64,000 nucleotides of DNA from CAIVPM01 sp964477265 (GTDB taxonomy: Bacteria; Bacteroidota; Bacteroidia; Chitinophagales; Chitinophagaceae), in contig CAYZDJ010000001.1 in NCBI GenBank assembly GCA_964477265.1, forward strand, positions 310,001 through 374,000, given 5' to 3'. The position numbers and the translations under genes were made by a program. Below are positions 33,119 through 41,883 of this stretch, one piece after another; the first letter of the stretch is position 1, and the number at the start of each line of letters is the position of its first letter. The notes under the pieces are model-generated. The model worked only from the letters and a program-made list of their open reading frames with translations, did no database searches and was not told the DNA's origin.

Positions 33119-34053
33119 AATCCATTCACAGTTGCAATCTCTGCCAAAGCATCAATATCATACAATTTACACGCTTCTAACACAAGTTTCATTTCTGTCC
33201 ACATATCACCATCTCCAAAAGGTTTATAAACATCAGCTATGTTATCAGTTCCAATGGCCACTTTTATTCCATAAGGCAACATTTCTTCAATTGGTGTAAT
33301 GGCGTTGTGGCTTGGTGCAAGCCTTTCAGTTCTTGGATGATCAATCCATGCAATTGGACAACTAACAACCATCATTTCTGCTTGTTTCATTAAGCTATAA
33401 ATTTGCTCACGTTTTTCTTTTTTGTGAGCAGCAACAGATATACAATGTATAGCTGCAACCTTGCCATGCATATTATGTTCTATGGTTTTTTGTGCAAGAA
33501 ATTCTGTTTCACTTTCTTCATCTGTATTAAATTGATCAACGTGCACATGCACCATCTTGTTCATTCTTTTTGCTGTGGTCATCAATACATCTAAATGCTC
33601 ACCCTCCTTGCCAGCATCCTTTGCAGGCAAGCCACCAATTATGTCAACAAACTCAGCACCCATATCAAACCAATACCTTGCATCTTTATCCAACACACCT
33701 TTTAATGTTTGATTAATAAATTTGAATTGTATATTAGGATAATTTTCTCTAAGTTTTTGGGCAGCTTTTATGCTTTTATCCTCAATGGCTTCATCCACAT
33801 CAATAAAAGTTCCAACAGCTTTTACACCTTGTGCAATCATTAATTCTGTTGCTTTTGCCATACGTTCATACACTTGGTCAACACTACTTGTTCTTTTAAG
33901 GTTATCTACTATTCCCCACTTTTCCTTTAATGGGCTATACACTTGTTTAAATGTAGTTTCATCAAGGCTGTAAGCCCTGTCAAAGTGGGCGTGTGTATTT
34001 ACCCAGCCACCTTTTTCACTAATTTTTTGTAGTAACAAATTTTTAACGTTCAT
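33094..34053 (-). CDS. Amidohydrolase family protein (cytosine-deaminase-like)
   Basis: About 319 residues from ATG 34053 (MNVKNLLLQKIS); a GTG 12 bp upstream is less likely. Metal-dependent TIM-barrel hydrolase: first metal motif WVNTHAHFDRAY, then VHVHVDQFN, AIHCISVAAH and the catalytic Asp of VAIGTDNIADVY. This pattern fits cytosine/isoguanine deaminase-like enzymes, but the substrate cannot be told. The C-terminal residues (VLGIGN) are encoded within an intergenic-type repeat. A terminator on the same strand lies just upstream (34073-34100), so it needs its own start signal. Confidence 0.83.
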   Translation of the reverse strand: MNVKNLLLQKISEKGGWVNTHAHFDRAYSLDETTFKQVYSPLKEKWGIVDNLKRTSSVDQVYERMAKATELMIAQGVKAVGTFIDVDEAIEDKSIKAAQKLRENYPNIQFKFINQTLKGVLDKDARYWFDMGAEFVDIIGGLPAKDAGKEGEHLDVLMTTAKRMNKMVHVHVDQFNTDEESETEFLAQKTIEHNMHGKVAAIHCISVAAHKKEKREQIYSLMKQAEMMVVSCPIAWIDHPRTERLAPSHNAITPIEEMLPYGIKVAIGTDNIADVYKPFGDGDMWTEMKLVLEACKLYDIDALAEIATVNGLKVLGIGN

Positions 34054-34072
34054 AAAAAGTAACACATAAAAA

Positions 34073-34100
34073 AAAGGCTTTCAAAAAATGAAAGCCTTTT
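34073..34100 (-). terminator. Terminator of the upstream minus-strand small RNA
   Basis: 11-bp stem AAAGGCTTTCA/TGAAAGCCTTT followed on the minus strand by eight or nine T. No gene precedes it on this strand, so it implies a non-coding transcript ending here. Confidence 0.75.
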
Positions 34101-34222
34101 ATAAATAAATAAAATAATTATTGGTTAATGAGAACAACGAATTGAACGACTGTCTCTCCAATTGAGTATTATGCTCACTCAATTTCTTGTTAATTACTAC
34201 CGATGTTCTTATTCGTTGCATT
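34073..34222 (-). ncRNA. ssrS: Putative small structured RNA, 6S-like (6S-Flavo type)
   Basis: On the minus strand a closing stem CAACGAAT (34218-34211) pairs with ATTCGTTG (34142-34135). Inside lies a large, mostly unpaired bubble and a terminal hairpin AATTGAGT/ACTCAATT (34184-34177 with 34167-34160). A near-consensus -7 element CATCTTTG (34235-34228) precedes it, and an intrinsic terminator ends it, giving about 150 nt. A long hairpin with a central bubble mimicking an open promoter is the architecture of 6S RNA, which binds RNA polymerase holoenzyme; Bacteroidota have a distinct 6S-Flavo class. Structure and terminator are seen; the 6S identity is inferred. Confidence 0.5.
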
Positions 34223-34235
34223 AGGTGCAAAGATG

Positions 34236-34853
34236 TAGGAATTCATAATTTGTTAATGTTAACTTTTTGTTATGTGGATATTTTGTGGGTTTGGAAATGC
34301 GATTGACACGTTAATGGAATAATTGACTTTATCAACTTTCGAAAAGTTAATTTACGAATAGATGAAGTTTTTTAGAATTTTATTTTTCTGAGGAAAATGG
34401 CTATGAAGTCAAGCCATAGCATGTTCCATCAGGTTATTGTTAATTTTTCATATCAAAGATAATTCCTTTAAAAGCATCCATCCAAGCATTTGTTTTGCAT
34501 CAATAAATTTGTCCATACTTTCACAAAACTGCTATTTGTTGAAGTAGTAGTAAATGCTTTGCCAAATTACTTCTTCTTCAAGATATTCTTTGGTACACAA
34601 CTCTCGCTATTCTGTACCAGTTTTTAATCGCTTCAGTATTAAAAGAAATACTTTAGCTAAACATAGTTTACTCTTTTTCCCTCATTTCCATACACTTAAA
34701 TACGGTACTACTAATATTTTAATCTTATTTTCGCTTTTAACTCTCACTGTTATTATGATTTCTAGTCAAAATCCTTAACTGTTGAGTGTTCTACTTTATT
34801 TTAATAAAGATTAAATTCTTTTAAACAACCTTTGATATAAGAATGACTAGCCA
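34236..34853. other. Long intergenic region with no intact gene
   Basis: About 620 bp. On the minus strand around 34340-34560 there are short broken frames (for example MDKFIDAKQMLGW...) that could be a decayed gene, but I cannot assign a family. At 34788-34838 lies a 51-bp sequence repeated upstream of pgi. Confidence 0.4.
34788..34838 (+). repeat. 51-bp direct repeat, copy 1
   Basis: Starts GTTCTACTTTATTTTAATAA and ends GATAT; nearly identical to 41765-41814 (a few substitutions and one indel). Both copies lie shortly upstream of plus-strand genes that are otherwise unrelated. Confidence 0.75.
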
Positions 34854-36266
34854 ATGCACACTCGAAAGAAATTCATAAAAAATATAGCATTAACAAGTGC
34901 TGCTTTATTAAGCAGCAGGTTTGTTATGTATGCAAATGAATTTGGCTACACAGCAAACAACAGCGATGACAATGTTTTACTGCTCGAAAAAAGTGATGCA
35001 GACTATGAAAAATACAGGAAGGGATTTAACTTAAGAATAGAAAAGCATCCAAAAATTATAGCAGTTTGCAAAAGCAATAATGGTGTTATTAGAGCATTGC
35101 AAATTGCAAGAGAAAAAAAGTTAAATGTTACAGTAAAAAGTGGTGGGCATTGCATGGAAGGCTTTAGCAACAACGATGATGGAATGGTTATCAACCTTTC
35201 ATTAATGAACAGTTTAGAATTTGTTGACAAGGCAACAATCAAGGTTCAACCTGCAATTACATTAAGAAAAATATATGAAACACTTATTCCCAAAGGGTTT
35301 TACCTGCCAGGCGGCAGTTGTCAAAGTGTAGCAATTGGTGGTTTAACTTTGGGCGGTGGCTATGGCTTATTAAGCAAAACATTTGGGTTAACCTGCGATA
35401 GTTTAATTGAGGCAACTATGATAACTGCCAATGGAAATATTATTAACACAAAAAATGATAAGGATTTATTGTGGCTTTTAAAAGGTGGTGGCAATGCAAA
35501 TTTTGGTGTGGTTACCGAACTGAAATTTAAACTAAGCAAAGCACCCAAAACAATGCAAAACTTTAAATTCAGAAATCACAGCATTACTATTGAAGACGCT
35601 TTAAGCCTTTGTAAAAACTGGTTTGAGAAAGTAAAAACATTACCCAACTCGTGCTTCTCTGCTTTTATATTTAATGGCAACAGTGTTTATATAATGCTTA
35701 CCAATGCCGATAAAAACACAAAAACTGTAACTGAGTTTATTGAATTTTTTAAAGCAATTAAAGACATAAAAGCTACTAAAACACCTCCAGTTCCTTTATC
35801 AAGGGCATTGAGTTATTATTATGCCGAAGACAATGCCATTCATTTTAAAAATGCAAGTGCTGGTTTATATAAAAGCTATGATGACGTTGAAAAAACGCTA
35901 CCAATTGTTTTTGAAAAAATAAAAAAGAAACCAGGCATTTTATTTCAGGTAAATACATTGGGTGGCAATATTCAAAACAAAGCATTTGAAGCTGCTTCCT
36001 GTTTTCCTTATCGCGATTATTTATATTTTTCAGAGTTGCAGGCTTATTGGGATGAACCCAAGCAAGCTAAGCAATTCCTTGAAAGTTTTGAAGTCATTCA
36101 AAAGGACTTTGCAGATGCTGGGATAAATAATCATTACAGAAATTATCCTGATATAAACTTTAAAAATTGGCAGCAATCATATTATGGCAAAAATTTAGAC
36201 AAGTTAAAAGCTGCAAAAAAGAAATATGATGCCAACAATTTATTTGCAGGAATCCAGATTTTGTAA
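34854..36266 (+). CDS. FAD-binding oxidoreductase of the berberine-bridge-enzyme type
   Basis: 470 residues, exported: N-terminal Tat-like motif (TRKKFIK, with RK for RR) and hydrophobic stretch. The FAD-binding PCMH fold shows VKSGGHCMEGFS, whose His is the usual 8-alpha FAD attachment, and GGSCQSVAIGGLTLGGGYG, whose Cys matches the second covalent site of bicovalent family members. The C-terminal BBE domain is present (YRNYPDINFKNWQQSYYGKNLDKLKAAKKKYD, read in parts). Such enzymes oxidise sugars or alcohols with O2. Substrate unknown; no sugar-metabolism operon nearby. Confidence 0.86.
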   Translation: MHTRKKFIKNIALTSAALLSSRFVMYANEFGYTANNSDDNVLLLEKSDADYEKYRKGFNLRIEKHPKIIAVCKSNNGVIRALQIAREKKLNVTVKSGGHCMEGFSNNDDGMVINLSLMNSLEFVDKATIKVQPAITLRKIYETLIPKGFYLPGGSCQSVAIGGLTLGGGYGLLSKTFGLTCDSLIEATMITANGNIINTKNDKDLLWLLKGGGNANFGVVTELKFKLSKAPKTMQNFKFRNHSITIEDALSLCKNWFEKVKTLPNSCFSAFIFNGNSVYIMLTNADKNTKTVTEFIEFFKAIKDIKATKTPPVPLSRALSYYYAEDNAIHFKNASAGLYKSYDDVEKTLPIVFEKIKKKPGILFQVNTLGGNIQNKAFEAASCFPYRDYLYFSELQAYWDEPKQAKQFLESFEVIQKDFADAGINNHYRNYPDINFKNWQQSYYGKNLDKLKAAKKKYDANNLFAGIQIL

Positions 36267-36278
36267 TAGCTCACACAA

Positions 36279-39200
36279 TTAATCAACTATCATTTTCCTT
36301 GTTTGCTTGCCATCATCAGTAATAATTGTTGCTATATAAATCCCTTTTGCCAAAGGCGAAATATCAATTGTATTTACTCCCATGCTTAACGGCTGCTGCT
36401 TAAGTTGTTTGCCATACAAATCAGTAATAGTAATACTTCCAGTATTTGTTAGTTTGTTAAGCTTTATATAAATAAATGATTTAGCAGGATTAGGATAAAC
36501 AACAATTTCGTTAATTATTGATTGTTCATTTATTCCCCTGCAGGCAACTATGGTAGTGTTTATAGTTCTACTATTATTACAACCTTTGTTATCGGTATAG
36601 CTATATGTAACACTAGCTGCACCAGTTGCATTTCCAGTATTTACAAATCCACTGCCATTAATACTTATCAGGCTACTGCTCCATGTGCCACCTGCTGGTT
36701 TACCAATAAGTGTAAAGGGTTTGTTTTTGCAAACAGTGCCACTTGCACCTGTAACACCTGTAGTGCCTGGTGCATAGCTAATTGTTGGCATAGGTGGTAT
36801 GGCATTCACTGAAATGTTTTTTGTTGTATAGCTGCTGCAACCATACACATTGCTTGCTGTATATTTTATAGATGCATTTCCTGCACTTGTTCCTGTTGTC
36901 AATCCATTACTTGAAACTGTTGCCCTACCTGCAATGCTGCTCCAGGTTGTTGTGGTACCCATTGGCAGATTTGTTGTATTGCTTAATTGAATTGATGATC
37001 CAACACATACCCTGCTATTGCCAGTTATTGAATCTAAATTGGGCAGTCCTGCAACATTAAAATTAGTGGTTGCTGCACTGCTGCAGCCACTAATTGTTAC
37101 TGTGTAATTAATGACACTTGTGCCAAAGCCAGCAACTGTTACCAATCCTGTGCTTGCATTAATAGTTGCCACACCATTGTTACTACTGCTCCAAACGCCT
37201 CCACTTGTTGAGTTGCTTAACTGGCTTGTAGCACCTGGCCCATTGCAACTATAATTTGTACCTGTTATTGTATCAACATTTCCTGCACTGCTTACAGTAG
37301 TTGTGTCAGTTGCAGATGCACCACTATAGCTTGCATCTGTATAGCCAATAATATAAGTGCCTGCAGCAGGATAGGTTGTTATGGCTGTAAAATAGGTAAG
37401 CGTTAATGTAGGAAATGCTGCTGTAATTTCTGCTGTATTTTCAAAGGCACTGCTGCTTGTACCATTTAATATACCATTGGTTGCAAATAATAAATAATAC
37501 TCGCCATTTGATTGCAGCACATAAGCATCTGCAAGTGTATCTACAATGTAGTAATATCCACCACTTGGTGTGCCACCAGTAATAGTGCCACCACTACAAG
37601 CTGTTCTGTGTGTTGCTGTTCTTATTGGTGTGCGAATAGTTGATGCACCACGAATGGAACGAATATCAGTTTCTGTTCCTGCAACCAGTTCATCATAAAA
37701 CAAAACATTTATTTCAGTACCAACAGGCACGCTATAGTATTCTGCCTCGCCACGCCTGTATGTGTATGTTGAATGGAACTGAATTTCATCCCAGTAAATA
37801 ACATTGTTATAAGCATAAAATAAAGTATCACCACTCCACGAAACTGCTTCATAGCCTCCAACTCTAGTTGCATCAACAACTGTACTGCTCCAAGTGTTTT
37901 TTACAGTCCTGCTTATTTCAAAATGTATAGGATATTCATGTGCCAATGATGGATTATAAAAAGCACCTACAGCAACAATAGTGTCTTTGCTTATAATGCC
38001 AATATCTGTAACAGAAATCAATGAAGATGATGAAGCATAAATAGGTTCGCTGCTTACTGCCCAGCTTGTGCCATTATATTTAGCCTTATACATTCCTTTG
38101 GTAACAGGTGTTGTGGCAGAATTATAGTTAACACCAATGTATGCCACAACCAATCCACTATCTATTGTCATTTCAATATCATTCACATTCACATCTTGCC
38201 CAATGCTTGCTGCGTTAATCAAAAGCTGTTGCCAGCTACTGCCTCCATTTAAACTATAAAAAACACCACCTTTATTGTTACCAACAAGTTGTTTATAGCC
38301 AGCCATTACAATTTGATTGTTAGAGCCGCCTATTGCAATAGTTGATACCACTGCACCTGTAAGGTTATATGGTGATATGTTAGCATCAAAAAGTTGTGTC
38401 CATGTTGTGCCTTTGTTATTGGTTTTATAAACCCTGTTGTTGCCAACATAAGCTGTATCCCTTGTTACCATTTCACAACTATAGTATGGTGCACCATCAC
38501 CATTTGGAAAAATTGCCTTGCTCCATGCTTTTGATGCAGTATTGTAATTTTCAACATACCTGATACCGCTTTTACTGGCAAGCCAGCCAAAATCCTTTGC
38601 AGCATTCATATCAAAATCCTTTACCTGCACAGCATTAATACCTTCATCAACTTCTGTTATAACGCTGCCACTGTTTTTTGTAATGCCAAGTCCCTGATCT
38701 GTTGTTAGCAATAAAACGCCACCTGTGTTTGGATGATTTTTTATAAAAAAAACTGTTCCATCATTTGGATGCGTTTCAAAGCTGGTGTTACCAAGGTTTT
38801 GCCAGCTACCGCTGTTGCCATTATTGTTGCTATAGGCACTACCAAAATATACAAAATAGCTGGAAGCATTTACAGTTCTGAATTCAATATTAGGACCACT
38901 ATTGCCTACAATACCTAACGAATTGGTTGTATAAGTTCCGGTAAAGTTTGGTGCTTTAGCCATTTGCTTACCGCTTGCATCGTTACCACCAATAAATACA
39001 GTTCCATCATTATACACAGCCATGGCAGCCCAGTTAATTGATGAACTTAAACCAGATAATGTATTGGTAGTTGCAGAAGATAAATTTACACCTGTAGAAA
39101 TATTACCACCAAACTCTACTGCCTGCGGATCTGAAGATGCTTTAAATGCATACAGCTTATCATTTTTACCAACAACCAAATTGCTGTAGCCTTGGCCTGT

Positions 39201-39725
39201 AATTGTTGCAGAGGTGTTGATAGTAAGGTTGCCACTTGCATCTAAAGTACCAGTATAAAAAGTGTTATCAGGGTTGTCATTTGTCATGGCAAAAAACTTA
39301 TTGCCAAGTATTGCAATATCGCTGATATGGCTGATGCTTGTAATAGCTGTTGCACTTGATGATGCAGTGGTTGCATAATAAACAGTGCTGGCAGATATAA
39401 AAAATATTTTGCCAGACTGGGCATGATAAGCAAGCTTGTTAATACCACTTCCAAAACCTGATGCTGAACTTGCAGCATCTAAAACCTTAAAGCTATCAAC
39501 AGTTGTAGCAGCACCTGATGAAGGTACTACAGCAGTTGTATAAAAAATTGAATTGGCACTTTGTGTGGAAATGAAAATCGTGAATGAATCTGGCGAGCCA
39601 TTTTTTTGTCCCCCTGTAATGGCACTGATTGAGCCACCAAAAACTCCTTCAACATTTGCAATGGTTTGACCATTTATTTTAAAAGCGACTGCAAAAAAAA
39701 TAAAGAGGGTAATTATTTTTTTCAT
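36279..39725 (-). CDS. Large secreted protein with T9SS type A sorting domain
   Basis: 1148 residues. Signal peptide MKKIITLFIFFAVAFKINGQ, then about 650 residues with recurring BNR-like or propeller-like motifs (TNNKGTTWTQLF, SLNGGSSWQQL), a unique segment (about 650-800), bacterial Ig-like (BIG_2) repeats (GVWSSSNNGVATINASTGLVTV; TTTWSSIAGRATVSSNGLTTG; GGTWSSSLISINGSG) and a sorting domain (VVYPNPAKSFIYIK...RKMIVD). Likely a surface-exposed or released beta-propeller protein of unknown ligand. TACTTTTG at 39786-39779 on the minus strand is a plausible -7 promoter element. Confidence 0.86.
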   Translation of the reverse strand: MKKIITLFIFFAVAFKINGQTIANVEGVFGGSISAITGGQKNGSPDSFTIFISTQSANSIFYTTAVVPSSGAATTVDSFKVLDAASSASGFGSGINKLAYHAQSGKIFFISASTVYYATTASSSATAITSISHISDIAILGNKFFAMTNDNPDNTFYTGTLDASGNLTINTSATITGQGYSNLVVGKNDKLYAFKASSDPQAVEFGGNISTGVNLSSATTNTLSGLSSSINWAAMAVYNDGTVFIGGNDASGKQMAKAPNFTGTYTTNSLGIVGNSGPNIEFRTVNASSYFVYFGSAYSNNNGNSGSWQNLGNTSFETHPNDGTVFFIKNHPNTGGVLLLTTDQGLGITKNSGSVITEVDEGINAVQVKDFDMNAAKDFGWLASKSGIRYVENYNTASKAWSKAIFPNGDGAPYYSCEMVTRDTAYVGNNRVYKTNNKGTTWTQLFDANISPYNLTGAVVSTIAIGGSNNQIVMAGYKQLVGNNKGGVFYSLNGGSSWQQLLINAASIGQDVNVNDIEMTIDSGLVVAYIGVNYNSATTPVTKGMYKAKYNGTSWAVSSEPIYASSSSLISVTDIGIISKDTIVAVGAFYNPSLAHEYPIHFEISRTVKNTWSSTVVDATRVGGYEAVSWSGDTLFYAYNNVIYWDEIQFHSTYTYRRGEAEYYSVPVGTEINVLFYDELVAGTETDIRSIRGASTIRTPIRTATHRTACSGGTITGGTPSGGYYYIVDTLADAYVLQSNGEYYLLFATNGILNGTSSSAFENTAEITAAFPTLTLTYFTAITTYPAAGTYIIGYTDASYSGASATDTTTVSSAGNVDTITGTNYSCNGPGATSQLSNSTSGGVWSSSNNGVATINASTGLVTVAGFGTSVINYTVTISGCSSAATTNFNVAGLPNLDSITGNSRVCVGSSIQLSNTTNLPMGTTTTWSSIAGRATVSSNGLTTGTSAGNASIKYTASNVYGCSSYTTKNISVNAIPPMPTISYAPGTTGVTGASGTVCKNKPFTLIGKPAGGTWSSSLISINGSGFVNTGNATGAASVTYSYTDNKGCNNSRTINTTIVACRGINEQSIINEIVVYPNPAKSFIYIKLNKLTNTGSITITDLYGKQLKQQPLSMGVNTIDISPLAKGIYIATIITDDGKQTRKMIVD

Positions 39726-39826
39726 ACGTTTTGTTTTACAGGGTAAAAGTAGTTTGGTTGATTAAGCAAGCATTCACCCAAAAGTATGAAATTTTAATGC
39801 AACAACATTATTGTGCATAAGAATAT

Positions 39827-40645
39827 CTACACCCATTTTACAAAATAGCTGTCATCAAAACCCATGATACCTACATCAAACTCTTTTTTAAATATGCCAT
39901 AGAATGTGCTGCCAGTACCACTCATGGCTGCATAAACAGCCCCTTTGTTATATAGCTGTTCTTTTATTTTTTGCAATGATGGATAAGCAGTAAACACTGA
40001 TTTTTCAAAATCATTTACTATGCTATTTTTCCATTCAGAAATGGGTTGTTGTATTAGTTGTTTAACAGACACTACAGGCGTTACAGGTACAATATTGGCA
40101 AATGCTTGTGCTGTAGAAATATGAATATTGGGATTAACAATTACAATTTTATAATTGGATAAATCTATATCAACAGTTTGCAGTTCCTCGCCACGAGAAG
40201 TGGCAAAGCAAGTTGTATTGATAATAAAAAAAGGACAATCGCTGCCAAGCTGCAAAGCATATTGCAACAATTGCTGCTGCGTTAAATTAAGACTGAATTT
40301 TATATTAAGCAACTGCAAAGTAAACGCTGCATCTGCACTGCCACCACCAAGGCCTGCACCCATTGGTATTGTTTTGTGCAGGTGCATTTTTATTGAAGGT
40401 AAATCAAAATCTTCCTTTAACAGCTTGTATGCCTTTACACATAAATTGTTTTCAGTATTGGCATCTATTGCAAGGCCTGTGCTGGTAAACGCAACATCAG
40501 TTTGCTTGTTATTACTTACAACAACTTCTAAAGCATCGTTAATATTAATGGGATAAAAAACAGTCTCAAGGTTATGAAAACCATCTGCACGTTTTTCAAC
40601 TACGTTTAAGCCCAGGTTTATTTTAGCATTAGGAAATACAACCAT
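39827..40645 (-). CDS. ispE: 4-diphosphocytidyl-2-C-methyl-D-erythritol kinase
   Basis: A GHMP kinase of the non-mevalonate isoprenoid pathway that phosphorylates CDP-methylerythritol. The opening (FPNAKINLGLNVVEKRADGFHNLETVFYPI), the ATP-binding GHMP motif PMGAGLGGGSADAAF and C-terminal AAMSGTGSTFYGIF are all present. 272 residues is normal. The VOC-family gene lies 79 bp upstream on the same strand. Confidence 0.96.
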   Translation of the reverse strand: MVVFPNAKINLGLNVVEKRADGFHNLETVFYPININDALEVVVSNNKQTDVAFTSTGLAIDANTENNLCVKAYKLLKEDFDLPSIKMHLHKTIPMGAGLGGGSADAAFTLQLLNIKFSLNLTQQQLLQYALQLGSDCPFFIINTTCFATSRGEELQTVDIDLSNYKIVIVNPNIHISTAQAFANIVPVTPVVSVKQLIQQPISEWKNSIVNDFEKSVFTAYPSLQKIKEQLYNKGAVYAAMSGTGSTFYGIFKKEFDVGIMGFDDSYFVKWV

Positions 40646-40724
40646 CTGTTTTTTTGCACAAAAATATAGTTGTGGTTGGGTTATTGATAATGAAATTTAT
40701 AACAAACACCTTGAAGGTATTGAA

Positions 40725-41144
40725 TTATGCATTCGGTTGTTCTGTTGGAAATTTTGAAATATCCATAAAGAAAACCTCCCAGGTGTGGCCATCAAAGTCT
40801 TCGATAGAACGCTGTTGCATAAACCCATAATCCCTCATTTCGTGTGGTTCAATGCCACCAGCTTTAAGCCCATTTGCCATTATTTTATTCACTTTATCCA
40901 CACTGTCGAGCGATAAAGAATAAAGTGCTGCAACATTGTTTTTAGTATCTGCAATGGGTTTGGTTGCAAAGCCTGCAAACTTTTCGTGTGTCATTATCAT
41001 TACAAAAATATTCTCACTCCACACCATACATTTACCAGTATCGTCAGAAAACTGGGGATTATTTGTAAAGCCTAGTGCTGTATAGAATTCCATTGATTTT
41101 GCTACATCTTTTACTGCAAGATTTATAAATACTTGTTTTGCCAT
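40725..41144 (-). CDS. VOC-family (glyoxalase/bleomycin-resistance fold) protein
   Basis: 139 residues with the paired beta-alpha-beta-beta-beta fold: VFINLAVKDVAKSMEFYTALGF at the N-terminus and DFDGHTWEVFFMD at the C-terminus. It resembles the 'PhnB/lactoylglutathione lyase-like' proteins common in Bacteroidota. The expected metal ligands of true glyoxalase I are not clearly all present, so the function is open. Confidence 0.87.
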   Translation of the reverse strand: MAKQVFINLAVKDVAKSMEFYTALGFTNNPQFSDDTGKCMVWSENIFVMIMTHEKFAGFATKPIADTKNNVAALYSLSLDSVDKVNKIMANGLKAGGIEPHEMRDYGFMQQRSIEDFDGHTWEVFFMDISKFPTEQPNA

Positions 41145-41261
41145 TTTATAATTTTATTTAAGTGAATGTTTGAAACTATTTTTTGCTTTGGCTATACTTA
41201 GTCAACAGCGTTTCATTACGTTTGAACTGAAGCCAAATATAGTTGATGTTGTTGATTGTGA

Positions 41262-41423
41262 TTACAAATGTTGAATAGCGTTTTGTTGAGCCTGTGACGA
41301 AAGGAAAATGTAATTACAAAGGTTAATGATTAATTTGTCAAGCCCTAATATTGCCCAACCTTGTGTTGGTAGCTGCTTTATTAAATCATCAATTGCTTCT
41401 TGTCGCAAAAAGACTTTAAGCAT
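41262..41423 (-). pseudogene. Remnant of a ParE/RelE-type toxin gene
   Basis: A 53-codon frame starting ATG 41423, overlapping the end of the antitoxin remnant by 8 bp as in intact parDE pairs. The first residues MLKVFLRQEAIDDL resemble ParE N-termini (..LRQEAIDDL..), but the sequence then departs (IKQLPTQGWAILGLDK...) and is half the normal length of about 98 residues. Probably truncated or recombined and inactive. Confidence 0.5.
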
Positions 41424-41656
41424 TTTTTCTTTTTGAAGATTTTAGTTTGGTCAAATGAGCATCAAATTAAAGTTCTCAACTCTTGGGCTTTCTAATCCTT
41501 TTTGAATTGCATTTCTCAAAGCAATTACTTTCCTCATTTTCCAAAAGTCGAAGCCCTGCTCTAATTACTTCACTTGCATTTTTATATCGCCCAACTGAAA
41601 CTGACTACTTACAAGTAGTTAAAATAATCGCCAAGCGATATTTATGTATTTTCCAT
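41416..41656 (-). pseudogene. Decayed ParD-type antitoxin gene
   Basis: Read on the minus strand across frames, the fragments MENT, ISLGDYFNYL, SVGRYKNASEVIRAGLRLLE, KVIALRNAIQKGLESPRVEN and LTKLKSSKRKNA line up as one ParD-family (CC2985-type) antitoxin. They are separated by at least one stop and several one-base indels, so no intact protein can be made. Confidence 0.7.
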
Positions 41657-41764
41657 TTTGAAATTTTGTTACAATACCAAAAATCCGTAAGTGTCAAAAT
41701 GTAATTTCAAAATATTAGAGCGTTTTCGGAAAAATTGTTGCCAATGGTTTACGGCTTGGCAAGA

Positions 41765-41814
41765 GTTCTACTTTATTTTAATAAAAATTAAATTCTTTTA
41801 TACAACCTCGATAT
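41765..41814 (+). repeat. 51-bp direct repeat, copy 2
   Basis: Counterpart of 34788-34838. It is preceded directly by the inverted repeat TTGCCAA...TTGGCAA (41738-41762), which copy 1 lacks in clear form. Confidence 0.75.
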
Positions 41815-41883
41815 TAAAGAATTTACCAAAAACTATTTATAAAAATCAACCTTTAATTTGCACAACAGTTTATAAAATAAAAA

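Larger units (their letters stand above)
41145..41883. other. Long intergenic region holding a decayed toxin-antitoxin locus
   Basis: 739 bp without an intact large gene. It holds parD/parE-like remnants on the minus strand (41262-41656), a hairpin TTGCCAA/TTGGCAA (41738-41762) and the second copy of a 51-bp repeat (41765-41814) before the pgi start. Confidence 0.6.

Noticed and set aside
34554..34778. 74-residue plus-strand frame in the 34 kb gap
   Set aside because: Composition is low-complexity (Ser/Leu/Phe-rich), no start signal or family match; it lies in apparent gene debris.
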